64,000 bases of DNA from Hybos culiciformis (GCA_964007475.1 OZ023273.1:66709560-66773559), one strand, 5' to 3'. Numbered from the stretch's first letter, positions 50,301 to 62,244 are shown. Notes: generated from the letters alone by a model not told the origin. Translations and numbers: made by a program.

Positions 50301-53300
50301 TTATAAAAAGCGTCAAGAATATTATTTTTACTATTACAAACCACAAAAAAAAATTATCAATAGCACCTTATATACCTAATTGTTCTTTTAAGTAATTAAA
50401 AAAAACTTACAATAAGTATTTAAATCATATTTGTTTGCAATTTGTTAAATTCAAATTTAATAAATTTAAGTCTATCTGCAGAATTTAACTCAAAAGTAAA
50501 ATAGTAATTTACAATATCCTGTGCACAGACTAAAGTTCGGGTCAACCTGGGTAGATCAACGTTCTTATAACCCTCTTCTGGTCTCCAGTATTCAATCGAG
50601 TACTTTCTCCTTCTTTCTCAAAATAAACTACCTATAAGTATAATTTTAATAATATTTTTATTCAAGTACCTATCTACTTAATAATAATTTGGCACATTGC
50701 TTATTCACTGATAAGTACCTAAATATGGTAATAGCTTTTATGCCAAAAATCCCCTATGGAAAACACTAGGTTCACTCCAGTTCATTCGTTGTGAATAATC
50801 AAAATTTAAAATCTAATAAAAAAAAACTTAATAGATAACATATTTTTTCGTTTCAGAATAGTTAAAGTGAAAAAAAAATTAAATAACTAATATATACTTA
50901 ATAAGCATAACAATTTAATATATGTACTTATATTTTATACGGAATAAAAAGCTTTATAAATTTTTTTTCAATAAATTAAAATTCCTTTTTGTTATGAACT
51001 TTAACACATAATTAAATAATGTAGATACATACTTAAATTATTGATATGTAATGATAATGACATTTAATTATACCATGAAATATCGATTATTAAATTTATA
51101 ATTTAAAAAATTAAAAAATTTTTTATTAATTTTAATTAAAACAAGTTCACACTGTTCATAGTACTTATTAAAAAAAAATAAAAATACTTACGTATACAAA
51201 ATATTCTAAAAATTTCAAATAAAAATGAATGAATGACTTTGAAAAACAAGGGAGAATGCTTTAGCAAAGAAAAACACGAAGTTCCTTTTCATTAAATAAT
51301 TTTATTATATTTTTAAAATTGTAAAAACAAAAACGTAAATAAGTAAATAAAATGTTTAAATTTAATAAATAGACAATAATTATATTAAAATTATTATTTG
51401 ACTGTTGATAAAAATATTTTTTATTTCTTATTATTTTTTTTATTTAAAAAAGTATACCTACTCGATATATAACATATTATATAAATATATATTTTTCCAT
51501 AAAAAACACAAAAAGAATAATAAATTGTTTTCGTTTAAGACTCGGTTTAAGAATATAAATTTAATATAAGAAGTTCAATGCAAATCAATAAATTATAATT
51601 TATTAATTTTTAAGGTAAGTTACTACATTTACTTAATACTTATTTAGGTATATACTAATTTATGGTTTAAATTTATGACTTGTCTTAATTGTATTTATAA
51701 TAAGCAAAAAATATGTAATCTATAGAACTTTACTCGGTGCAAATTTTTGTCAACAAAAGATTGCCTCGTCCATCACTTTATGTGTGATTTTTATTTTTGC
51801 GTATTTTTTTTTTAACGATATTCTTCTTTTAAGACGCGAACCTAAGTACATAGTGCACATAGATTTGCTAAAGAATAATCAATACTTAACTACATTAATA
51901 TTATCTGTCGAGGCAATCTTCTAATGACAAGAAATTTGTTCCTAGGTGTACTTCTATAGATTACATATTTTTTGTAATAAATAGGAAGTGATTCAAACGT
52001 GGATTCAAATAACGTAATACCACTAATTAAGAAATTGTATTAGTTAAGTATATACTTACTTACTTATTCTTTTTTATATTATTTGTAGGGTATAATTATA
52101 TTTGTCTAGTGTTACGTGGATAGAAAATTTACCTGTCTTAAGATTTAAAGAACTAAGTAAGTTATATGTAAGTAGTTGACTCCTCGTTGACTCAAAGTTT
52201 TATTTATATATGTACGTACTTAAGTATCTAAGTATTTTTAAATTGTAGATTATAATTTAAATTAGGTACAAAATATGTATATATATATAATAGGTACCTC
52301 GATATTGGTATACTTACTTATTGTATTATATTTTTATGCACCCGTGCACTTGAACTTTTTTAATAAATGCTCTAATGAATTTTTGAATTTGACTTTTTCA
52401 TATTGACACTATAAATGAGGAATTGGTCGGATTTCAGGAAAACTGTTTGAGGTACTTAAACAACTTTTCATTTGAAAATTATCAGAACATGGATAATAGG
52501 TCATTATTTTTAATATTTTAATCATTAAGTACGGCAGGTCTTATACTTTTAATATTCTAAATATAATTGTAGTTATAATGTACATTGTACATGAGTATAT
52601 CTCGACTTTATATACTCTTACTTATAAAATATGCATTTTTTTTAAAATTATCATAACGATTTTTCTTCAAATGCCAGAATAATTATATACGTGAAACAAT
52701 TTTATTACATAAGTACTAAAATATTATGTTTTCGTCAAACATTTATATTTTGCATCAGAGGAAAGTAATTTAGTAGATATTTCATATAATTGTGAAATTA
52801 TATTGTAAAATTAGAATGAGTATAACTTTTTATTTTTCCATACATTTGAAACTGCATGCACAAATGCACATCCTATTAGTTAAATTGAAAAATCAATAGT
52901 GCATGCAATATTATTCTTGTCATCATTAAAATTATACATTTAACTTTACTTAATTTTTATAACAATTAAAATGAAAAATTATGTTTCAAATGGCATTTCT
53001 AATAAAATTAAGGAAATCTAATGACGTCCTTCTATTTAAAATTTTCTTCTTTAATTACTATGTATATGAATGTAGGTAAGTAAGAATCCAGAAATATAAG
53101 AATCTCAGTTAAGAAGAAGTTAATCTCAGTTATTTAGTTTCAAAAACAAACTTATAATTACTTATTAGTTAATTGTTGACATTACTACTTCGAACATTTT
53201 TTTTTATTATTAACTGTCAGATTAACAGATTAGCCCTGTGAAATTTGAGACATTTGTTCATCATAATATTTTGTTCAGTAAGAAATTTAAGTTACAACTT

Positions 53301-53628
53301 ACTTATATTAAGACATTGTCTGAGAATGAACATTTTTTATTAAGTACATATATATAAGTACTTGTTGGAGTATTCCAATATTTAAATAACAAAAATGACA
53401 AAAATAATATTTATTAAGCTGGTATAATCAGACTGACAATTCCGCAAAAAATATTTTTTGTCATGATGAAATTTTTGGAAATTATAAATACAAAAATTTT
53501 TTTAACAACATTTAAATAGGGTATATATATTAAGTATCGATCGAGATTATTATTAAATTATTGGACAATTTTTTTTTACTATACTTAATAAACTATAATT
53601 GTTAGCTCTAATCTTCAATTCTATGCTG
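50301..53628. other. AT-rich DNA, no called gene
   Basis: A minus-strand open frame at about 50402-50606 without ATG includes YWRPEEGYKNVDLPRLTRTL and is GC-richer than its surroundings, but I cannot tie it to a family or to splice partners. The rest continues the AAGTACTTA-rich style. Confidence 0.4.
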
Positions 53629-53743
53629 ATAAGTACTCATACTAATGCTAACATTAGTGTCACGCTTGTTTAAAATTCTTTGTGATTATAAGATAAGAAA
53701 CAAACCTAAAATTAAAATTGTTAGAATATTATGTGGGTAAAAT
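53629..53743. repeat. 115-bp segment with an exact second copy at 58321-58435
   Basis: Begins ATAAGTACTCATACTAATGC and ends ATGTGGGTAAAAT. It is identical base for base to 58321-58435. No flanking duplication is present here (CTATGCTG before, TCATAAAC after), so this is the probable source copy. Confidence 0.85.
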
Positions 53744-53820
53744 TCATAAACAAAAATAATAACTAGAAAAACTAGTCAGCTAAATAATTAGAATTGTAAT
53801 ATTATAGAAATATAGACGGA

Positions 53821-53860
53821 GACAAATGTACGTTTGTAATGACAAATGTACGTTTGTAAT
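53821..53860 (+). repeat. 20-bp exact tandem repeat
   Basis: GACAAATGTACGTTTGTAAT occurs twice in succession. Confidence 0.9.
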
Positions 53861-53863
53861 TAT

Positions 53864-53947
53864 AAGGTGCAGTGAAAATTTTCCTCCTCCTTGCTAGGTG
53901 ACAAGTGTATAACTCTCGATGTAATTCCGTATAAGTGACTGCACCTT
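53864..53947. repeat. 84-bp segment bounded by 10-bp inverted repeats
   Basis: AAGGTGCAGT at 53864-53873 and ACTGCACCTT at 53938-53947 are perfect inverted repeats around a GC-richer insert. A miniature element or a hairpin; no target duplication seen. Confidence 0.5.
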
Positions 53948-55369
53948 CTCATTAAAAAAATTTTTTTTTTACAACTTTATCGACTTCTGGTAACGTTTTA
54001 TTCCCGTAGACTTCTGGCAATTTATGTACAGCTTTTTTGGGCCATAAATAATATGAAAATGAAATCGCCAGAACAGCATCTTATCATTTCATTTTGATTA
54101 AAAATTTAAAAGTTGACCCACCGCTGACGCTGACCCCGGAAGCGACTCTACGTAGCCCTTTCTTAGTATTAAACTCGGTCAAAGCCATATGATTTTTACT
54201 TAAATACTGAATCTCAAAAACAAATTTGCGATTATGGTATTTCGATGCAGTAATAATAATTTGTATAACTATTAGCTTTTTTGAGGTGAATTTATTCTTT
54301 AAGAAATAATTTATTCGTACTTATCTACATTCTATTTATTAGAGAAATTGCTTTGAAACGTATATGATCAATGCAAGAATTCAGTAGCGCAATAATTAGT
54401 TAATGTATGTAGATTACAAATAGATCTTAATTTTAATCACAAAACTAAGTACGTATTTAAATTCACTAGGTACTTATAAAGCATTTGTTTAAAAAAGTTA
54501 ATTCTTCTGTCAATTGACCGAATCAATTGAATCAATTGGCCGAAATTATTTTAATTAAACCTAATACAGAACCCAGTTATACAATTTTTGTTGACTATTA
54601 TGAAATATCTTATAAATATTACTAAGTAAAGTACATATACTTACAAAACTTATATTTTTAATAATGTCTTATACAATATGTCAGACTTATAGTTCTTTAT
54701 TATTCTACTAGATACTAGAACATGTTTGTTAAAATTATAGCAATATAGTACGATATTTTTACAATAAATTAAGTAAGTATCTCATAAATAATTCAAAATT
54801 TCAGAACAAAGGCAATGGTTTGAATAAAATTAAAAAGTATGTTTTTATTTAAAAGCTTCTTTACTAATAGAGGATACAACACATAATCTTAAGTACAACT
54901 ACTTTGTATGTAAAATCTTAAACGTATTTTTGCATTTCTGGCTAAAGGCAAAATTAAAAAACATAATATTTAAGTATATAGGTACTTAACAATAATAACT
55001 TAAAAATTACGTTTTTCTTTTTTATCAATCATCAAAGGGTTGATTAAGTTTCTGTAAGAGAAAAATTAACTTTTTTATGAACTAAGTACAGCAATCGCAA
55101 ATATCAAAATTGTATAGCGAGAATTTTGCAATAAACTAATTAAGTCAGTAACGTAGAATTAATTCCATATAATAGTTTTTATTTCATTTATTGAATTATG
55201 TAAATTAAGAATTACGAATATTAAAAATAAAAATAAAATAATTTATCTTCATCTAGGCGACAAAGAGAAGATAATTGAGTAGGTATGTGGACTGAAAACT
55301 ATGAAATAATTACAATATAAAATTTTTTTTATACTTATAACTACTAGGTACTTACTTAACTATAAAATA
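53948..55369. other. AT-rich DNA, no called gene
   Basis: A GC-richer patch at about 54116-54163 (GACCCACCGCTGACGC, CCCCGGAAGCGACTC) has no sustained reading frame and no repeat partner in the window. A cluster of TCAATTGA-type words lies near 54511-54540. Confidence 0.4.
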
Positions 55370-55790
55370 TTTTAATGTGCATGTGATCGGTAAGTTGTTT
55401 TACTACCGTAAATTTAGCACAGTAAAAGGTATATTACACGCGTCAATACACATGTAATTATTTAATTAAGTAAATTTTATTTACATTCTCCGTATTAAGT
55501 AAATTTTATTTACTTACTTCATTTTGAACTTTTGTTTATTTTTTGCATTGCAAATGTATTGATTGCAACTACCTCTCACAAGCACATTAAAACAGTATAT
55601 AAAACATGTTAAGAAAATTTGTTATTACAACTAGTTGTGTATACACAAAAACACATGGACACTTGTCAATTTTATATCACTCGACCTGCGGTCTCGTGAT
55701 ATTAGTATTGACGCGTGTCCATGTGTTTTTGTGTATACTCAACTCGTTGAAATAACAAATTTTCTTAACATGTGTTACAATCTACTATTA
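55370..55790. mobile_element. Palindromic dispersed repeat, copy 2 (most intact)
   Basis: Starts TTTTAATGTGCATGTG and ends ACAATCTACTATT. The palindrome at about 55588-55780 has arms ACATGTTAAGAAAATTTGTT and AACAAATTTTCTTAACATGT, then TGTGTATACACAAAAACACA with TGTGTTTTTGTGTATAC, meeting at CTCGACC-TGC-GGTCTCG. This copy shows the uninterrupted site where the Helitron sits in copy 1 (55780|55781). Non-coding. Confidence 0.65.
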
Positions 55791-57394
55791 TTTAAGTAAT
55801 AACTACCTAAGTAAGTACTTAAAGGCTACATAGCAAATATTTCAATTAATAGTTACGTAAATAAATTTTTTATAGATTTGATAAATAATGCACATTAGAA
55901 TGTTGTGTAAGCAATTCAAAATAATATAAATCAATTAATAAATTTTCAATTGGAAAAATCTTTTTTGTTTAAATCTTTCACAACAAGATTGTTACCAGAG
56001 ATCTATTAAAAAAATACCCACAATCAACACAAAATTGGTGAGAACACACAATATTGATTAATATTCCTATGCGCGAGGTATGTATATACAGAAAAATAAA
56101 TTCCATATCCAACGTAATATCTGGTAATCCCTAACTATTATTTCTAAAAAGACAATTTTAATGTTTAAACTCCACTGTGTAGTTTCCACATAAGAATTTT
56201 TTATAGTCGGCAGGTTCTACATTTAGAAAATATCGCCAAAAATTTCCACCTAGGATTCCAAGATATGTAATGGTATTTTGTAAATCTTTGACTTAAGTAT
56301 ACTTATTAATAATTATTTTATCATAAATGTACATAAAATATTAACCAACATAAAGAAAATAAAATAAACTTTTGTTATGTAGTAAGCAAGTAGGTTTAAG
56401 ATTTAAAATTATATGAATTAAGGAATACATCTTAAATCAACTTGGAATTCGGAATTTATGAAAAAATAAAATTGCGTTTAGATAAATATATGTTTCCACA
56501 ACTGAAAGAAAATACTTAATGGCTTCCAAAAATATAATCCATAAATTTTAATTAAGTACATATTTCCATTGATTAAGAATTCTTAAAAGATTATCTGTTT
56601 AATGCAAAAAATTTTTTTGTTCCTTTATTTGAAGTTGTTAGTACAACAAAATAAAATATTGTTAATATTTTGATAATTACTTGGGTAATTAAGGAAAGTA
56701 ATTTAAAAATGAAAGTCCTGCGATCGAATACTAATAATATCTATTTCTAGTTTATAATGCAAACATGCCATTAGCTTCATAAGCTTAGAACTTAAGTTTT
56801 TTTTTTTTATAAATATTACATGTTTAATTTAAAAAAGTATTACTTATAAACAGATAATATACTTTTAATTTTTGTTTTAGCTTTGATTTTAATTGTTTAA
56901 ATTTATAATAATTTGTATAAAATTTTAAAATGTAATATTTATATAAATTAGTTTTTGTAATTGGGAGAGATTGTTTTTAATTTTGTTGATTTTGTTTGCA
57001 AAACTTACATAAATCCACCCATGATTTTTTTTTTGTAAATTTTTCAATTAAATCCTATCAAAATAAAAATAATTTTTTTTTTTTTAAATTCAAATTAGAT
57101 TTGTTCTTTCACTTCATTCGTTTGAGAACATCCTATTTGGTGTTTTTGTTTTGTATTCCGGTTTTGATTTAAATTTATATTGTGATCTTTATATTGTTAT
57201 TTTTGTATTAATTTTAAAATTTTATTTTCCGGTGAGGTAAATCATTAAAATTTCAATTATTTTAAGAAAATTAATATTAATATTTAATAATAAGTTAGTT
57301 TTGTGAGTGAATTTGTACTTTTATGAAATTCTAATTCTCAATTTTTTGTATTTTACTGAAATCATCTACTTATGTGTTGGCTCCATTTGCAATT
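55791..57394. other. AT-rich DNA, no called gene
   Basis: A stretch at about 57115-57232 ends in TTTCCG followed by GTGAGG and could be a non-coding first exon with a donor, but nothing confirms it. Confidence 0.4.
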
Positions 57395-57530
57395 GAATCG
57401 GAATGACGAATTTTTTAAAAAGGAAAAATATAACGGACCGATGACGTGACTGAGGTGTGTGTGCATAGAACCTAATCGATATACATTCGTGGCGCCGCCG
57501 ATTAGAAATAAAATTCATTAATGACAAGAA
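57395..57530. promoter_or_regulatory. GC-richer island with CRE-like motif, possible promoter
   Basis: The block holds AATCGGAATGACG, GGACCGATGACGTGACTGAG (contains the CRE-like TGACGTGA) and TTCGTGGCGCCGCCGATTAG in an otherwise 80% A+T setting. No open frame or inverted repeat bounds it. A promoter or conserved regulatory block is one reading, a transposon fragment another. Confidence 0.3.
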
Positions 57531-57720
57531 AAAAGTTTGTTGTTTTTTCAGAATATCCTTAATAATAATAGCGTGATACGATTAGCACGATTTTGAAAAA
57601 AAAAACTATTAGTTAATGAGTTTTAATGTGCATGTCTTCGGTAAGTTGTATTTACATTCGCAAATTTAGCTCGGTAAATGGTCCATTACATGCATCAATA
57701 CACATGCAATTATAGGGAAA

Positions 57721-57804
57721 TGTAAATTGTATTTACATTTCCCTGTGATGTAAATTGTATTTACATTTCCCTGTGATGTAAATTGTATTTACATTTCCCT
57801 ATAT
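57721..57804 (+). repeat. 28-bp minisatellite, three units, each palindromic
   Basis: Units begin TGTAAATTG at 57721, 57749 and 57777. Each centres on GTAAATTGTATTTAC flanked by AAAT and ATTT, so every unit can fold on itself. Confidence 0.85.
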
Positions 57805-57896
57805 TGTATTTATTTACTTCATTTTGAACTGCGTAATACTATAAACAAAAATTATATCTCTCACACTCACAATATTTCCTTTTTTGCTTTTATCCC

Positions 57897-58145
57897 TAAA
57901 AGAAAGAGAAATTAAAGGATAATTAACGTGGAAAACTTTCCTTTTCTTCTTGTATCTGTAAAAGAAAGAGAAATTAAAGGATAATTAACGTGGAAAAATT
58001 CCCTTTTCTTCTTTTATCTGTAAAAGAAAGAGAAATTAAAGGATAATTAACGTGGAAAAATTCCCTTTTCTTCTTTTATCTGTAAAAGAAAGAGAAATTA
58101 AAGGATAATTAACGTGGAAAAATTCCCTTTTCTTCTTTTATCTTT
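57897..58145 (+). repeat. 62-bp minisatellite, four units
   Basis: Units start AAAAGAAAGAGAAATTAAAG near 57897, 57959, 58021 and 58083 and contain GGATAATTAACGTGGAAAA and CCTTTTCTTCTT. Very high identity between units indicates recent expansion. Confidence 0.9.
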
Positions 58146-58320
58146 ATTTTTTAGTATAAATTATCTCTATATTCTCTCTTTGCAACTCCCTCTCACATAC
58201 ACATTAAAGCAGTATACAATACATGTTAATCAAATTTGTTATACAGCTCGTTGTGTATACACACAAACACATAGACACTCGTCAATATTATATCACTCGA
58301 CCTTCGGTCTCGTGATATAA

Positions 58321-58435
58321 ATAAGTACTCATACTAATGCTAACATTAGTGTCACGCTTGTTTAAAATTCTTTGTGATTATAAGATAAGAAACAAACCTA
58401 AAATTAAAATTGTTAGAATATTATGTGGGTAAAAT
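58321..58435. mobile_element. Ectopic 115-bp insertion copied from 53629-53743, with target duplication
   Basis: Identical over 115 bp to 53629-53743. The surrounding palindrome resumes after it. TGATATAA occurs directly before (58313-58320) and again at its end (58435-58442), which reads as an 8-bp target duplication of the host repeat. The segment itself has no inverted termini, poly-A tail or frame, so it may be a templated-repair insert or an unrecognised small element. Confidence 0.8.
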
Positions 58436-58525
58436 GATATAAATATGACTCGTGTCTATGTGTTTGTGTGTATACACAACTCGCAATTAATAACAAATTT
58501 TCATAACATGTATTGTAATCTACTC

Positions 58526-59129
58526 TTATCTTAAAACCACGCATTGTACTTAAGTAGAGTACAAACGAATAATTTATGTGTATAATATTGTGTTATGCTC
58601 TCAGATGGTATTCTTCAGTTTTTTTTACAAATCTTGATCTTGCTTTTTTCAAACATAAGCGGTTACCAAAAATTGTGAATTGCTTAACAAATAAAAAATC
58701 AATTAAAATGACTTAAGAAAAAAAATCAATATTTACTTCTTAAGCGTTAAGTTAAAATTCAGAAAATTGAAGTGCTTACAATCATATCTTATTTAAAAAA
58801 AGAAGAGTTTGTTCAATTTTTAATTATGAATTCAATTTCTAACTTTTTTTTTATTTTATTTTTTTTGTATTATTTCTAAGAACTTTAGGTGTATAATAAT
58901 GAGCAATTCACAAAAATTAGCACTTCTCTATAATAAACATAACATTAGATATTTTCATACCTTAAAAATTATTAAAAAATAAAACCATAAATACTTTTAA
59001 AAATCTTTGATTATATGTGCTAATTAATTATTTTAATGAAAATTAATTTAAATTCTCAACTGTACATTATACGTCTATACTTTTTTCGAAATAAATTAAT
59101 TTATTTTAAAACTGTTTGACAACTAAACA
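58526..59129. other. Gene-free AT-rich DNA
   Basis: No repeat, exon or RNA gene recognised. Confidence 0.5.
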
Positions 59130-59525
59130 TGGAGCTCTTATGTGTAAAAGCCTAGAAAGATCATTTTTAAAACCAATTTTGAATAAAGATTTTCTTGGAT
59201 CCTTCAAATCTAAAATAGTAAAATTTTCTACATTTAATTGTATTTAGTACTGCCACTGATAGATTTCTTTGACAAGGCATTAAAAATTTCAAAAAGTAGA
59301 CCTTTATAGAAAAAAAATTTCTTGAAATTTAACTTGATTGAAGGCAAAAATGTTGTTAAATTCAAAAAATTGTTCAAAGAGCGTAGATATTTAATTAACA
59401 AAAATTTGTACATATATATAACTTTAGAAAATCCTCGGAAAAATCTAAAAATGTTGAACATAAAATACGTAAATTTTGAATTTGAATTTGAGAATTTCGA
59501 TTACTTAACGTCTGTACTGCGTTAA
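59130..59525 (+). pseudogene. Possible decayed coding region, unidentified
   Basis: This stretch has few homopolymer runs. Plus-strand frames in series give HGALMCKSLERSFLKPILNK, DFLGSFKSKIVKFSTFNCI, stop; then LPLIDFFDKALKISKSRPL, stop; then a longer open part with KFNLIEGKNVVKFKKLFKER and ENFDYLTSVLR before TAA at 59525. At least two stops and one frame change break it. No splice sites match. I do not recognise a family, and an overlapping minus-strand frame (59234-59461) is equally long, so this is a weak call. Confidence 0.2.
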
Positions 59526-59621
59526 AACTCTGGATCTTTATCATAATATTTTACGAACGTTGTCCATCAGCAAAATAGGAAACATGTGCTGTTAATAAAC
59601 ACGATTACTTTAATAGTCGTC

Positions 59622-59835
59622 CGTCAATCAACACATGCAATTTGTTATACATAATGTATTAATATTTTAAAATTTATAGTTTAATAAAAAAATGTTAATT
59701 AACAACAAGATTTTATTTATTATTCGTCAATCAACACATGCCATTCGTTATGTATGTATACTGGTGAGCATAATACAATATAAATACGTAGGGTATTAAT
59801 ATTTTAAAATTTATAGTTTAATAAAAAAAATGTCA
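59622..59835 (+). repeat. Tandem duplication, about 75-110 bp units
   Basis: CGTCAATCAACACATGC at 59622 and 59725, each followed by ATT-GTTAT and then GTATTAATATTTTAAAATTT and ATAGTTTAATAAAAAAA. The second copy has about 35 extra bases in the middle. Confidence 0.75.
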
Positions 59836-61132
59836 TTATAAGTACATATTTAGTAAATTTTTCATCGATTTATCATAGCCGGCACATAAAATACAATTTA
59901 TTTATTTTTTTGCAATAAACTTTCAATTGACTTGAAACAATCAATTATAACATTTTTTTTTTTTATTTATTATAGGTACATAAACTATTAGTTGACGACA
60001 TTATACAATCATGATAATTTTAAAATAAATCGTATCTAAGAAAAAATCGCACATTTTTATATATAGGAATGAAGTTCAAGTTCAATGTTAAAACCAAATA
60101 TACATAATATACCGCACACTTAACTTATGTATTATGTACTAGATTTCTAGATTACATAATAATATCGTTAGTTTTTTTTTTTCAAATGAAAGGAAATTTT
60201 TTATTGATACTTTATATATTCACACATTGCATATTTTTTTTATCGATCAATACAAATATAAATTACATTCCCCTTTTCAGCTTTAAAATTTCGTTTTGTT
60301 GAACCATAAATAATGTATATCTAGTTCCTAATAATTTAAAAATTGTTGAAATTAATTATATTAAATAAAAAGACATAAATTTTTGCAATTCAGATGTTTC
60401 ATTTAAACTTTTTCTTATATAACTAACATCGTCAATAATATGATAAGTTGAAGCAATTAAGAAGTGATTATATTTTCACCTTTGAACAAGTAAACGAATT
60501 TCTTTTGTATTCAACAAACTTTTATTCTTTTTTCTTTGATTTGAATACGTTATTATATATATAGTAGCTTCTATTGTATGTATATGAGGTGTACTTACTC
60601 CGGATTTAAGTACTTAGTTCCTGAAACATTATTTTTGTCAAATGGTACTTTTTTTCCCACAGGCTAAATAAAATTCACAAACAAAAAGAAAGATTAATAT
60701 ATAAATTTCGATTACATATTGCTACACATAATCGCAAAATTGTTATAATCTCCAAATTATATGAGTTTCTACAAACAAGTTTTATATTTTGATAAGTATA
60801 TTATAAGTAATTCATAGAAATCACATGATACAAATCAGATAACATAATCTCAGGCATGATCTACATACAAAATTTATAACAACAAAACAATTGAGGTCAT
60901 GAACTTACGAAAATAGTTGAAATGATTTTATTATTTTTTTATTTTAAAAATGAATTATGAATGAATACGTAAATATAAGACTATTGTGTAGTTAAACCTT
61001 AAATTTTAATTCATTTGACAACCTCTGATACCTCGAGAAATACTCAAATTGTTTTAAGTTAAATTCTCGGTTAAATTAAAGTAATTTTTAGAAAGAATAT
61101 ACATAATTAAATTTGTACTGTTCCACTTTACA
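59836..61132. other. Gene-free AT-rich DNA
   Basis: No feature recognised apart from homopolymer runs. Confidence 0.5.
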
Positions 61133-62244
61133 TAGGGCTTGCAATACCGGACCAAATTTTTAAAACCGGTATTTCGGTATCTCGTTATACTAATACCGGG
61201 ATCCCGGTATTAATACCGGTATTTGAAGTAATTAAAAAATGCGTAATTACGGTGCAACAAATGAAAAAAGAATACAATTTTTTTTAAATAAGATCTTAAA
61301 AATGTTAAATTGTCAAGAAATGTTGGTATTTCTATTAGGTGAACTGACATAACCGCGAATGTCATAACCGCGAAATTTTTTTGTCATAACCGCGAAACTA
61401 GAATTTGTTTGAGTTTCGCGGTTATAACAAAAATTTTTGTTATAACCGCGAAACTAATTTTATTTTTGTCATAACCGCGAATTCGCGGTTATGACAAAAA
61501 AAATGTTAAGGTTCTCGCGGTTATAACAAAAATTTTTGTTATAACCGCGAAATGATAAAAATCGAATTTTTTGTGTTTCGCGGTTATAACAAAAATTTTT
61601 GTTATAAGCGCGAAACACAAAAATTCGATTTTTGTCATTTCGCGGTTATAACAAAAATTTTTGTTATAACCGCGAAATGATAAAAATCGAAATTTTGTGT
61701 TTCGCGGTTGTAACAAAAATTTTTGTTATAACCGCAAAATGAAATTTTTTCAATTTTTTGCCATATTTTTTCGCGGTTATGACAAAAAAAAATATAAGAC
61801 ATTTTTCGCGGTTATGATTTTTTTATTTTTTATTTCGCGGTTATGGCATTCGCGGTTATGTCATGTAGCCCTTTAGGTATTTTTTAGATCAGACTTTTGC
61901 AATATTATAATAATAAACAAAAAGATACTTATTACCTTTCCACGTTGCTATAAATAAAAATTCAAATTCAAACCAAATAATTACAATTTCAATTTTTGAA
62001 AGAAAACGCAAAGATCACTTTTAAATGGAAAATTTTACAATTTAAAAATTATTTTTAAGTTGGATATTTTCAATTTTTAAACATGGTCCTTAAAAAATTA
62101 CATGCGTATAAAAAATAGAATATTTTAGTAAAAAAGTTCCTTAAAATTTAACACCAAATATCGGTATTAAGTGGTCAGTAATACCGGTATTGAACAGTAT
62201 CTAAAATGGTCGGTAATACCGGGATCCCGGTATTGCAAGCCTTA
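61133..62244. mobile_element. Inverted-repeat element, 1.1 kb, built of ACCGGTAT motifs
   Basis: Termini TAGGGCTTGCAATACCGG and CCGGTATTGCAAGCCTTA are near-perfect inverted repeats. Several further copies of AATACCGG, CCGGTATT and GGGATCCCGG fill the first and last 100 bp in mirrored order. Such termini resemble hAT elements, but the flanking 8-mers do not match, so the superfamily is open. A second repeat array is nested inside (61345-61863). No transposase frame. Confidence 0.65.
61345..61863. repeat. Array of palindromes (CGCGGTTATAAC units) with own inverted termini
   Basis: Ends TGACATAACCGCGAATG and its complement, extended by CATAACCGCGAAAT, make 31 of 32 matching inverted bases. Inside, TTTCGCGGTTATAAC and GTTATAACCGCGAAA face each other across AAAAATTTTT about five times. 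The unit at 61412-61455 is a perfect 44-bp palindrome, and 61463-61500 is a perfect 38-bp palindrome centred on GAATTC. TTAGGT flanks both sides. An open frame here (61489-61716 minus) only translates the repeat. Confidence 0.85.

Larger units (their letters stand above)
57621..58525. mobile_element. Palindromic dispersed repeat, copy 3, expanded and interrupted
   Basis: Same family as 14692 and 55370: starts TTTTAATGTGCATGTC and ends TGTAATCTACTC. It is enlarged by two minisatellites (57721-57804 and 57897-58145), and its terminal palindrome (about 58215-58525) is split almost at the centre by the 115-bp insert at 58321-58435. An open frame at 58114-58320 is repeat-derived. Confidence 0.65.

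Noticed and set aside
61489..61716. 75-codon minus-strand frame
   Set aside because: Produced by the palindrome array; the peptide is a repeat of the unit.
61345..61863. CRISPR-like array
   Set aside because: Units are palindromes with no regular unique spacers and the host is a eukaryote.
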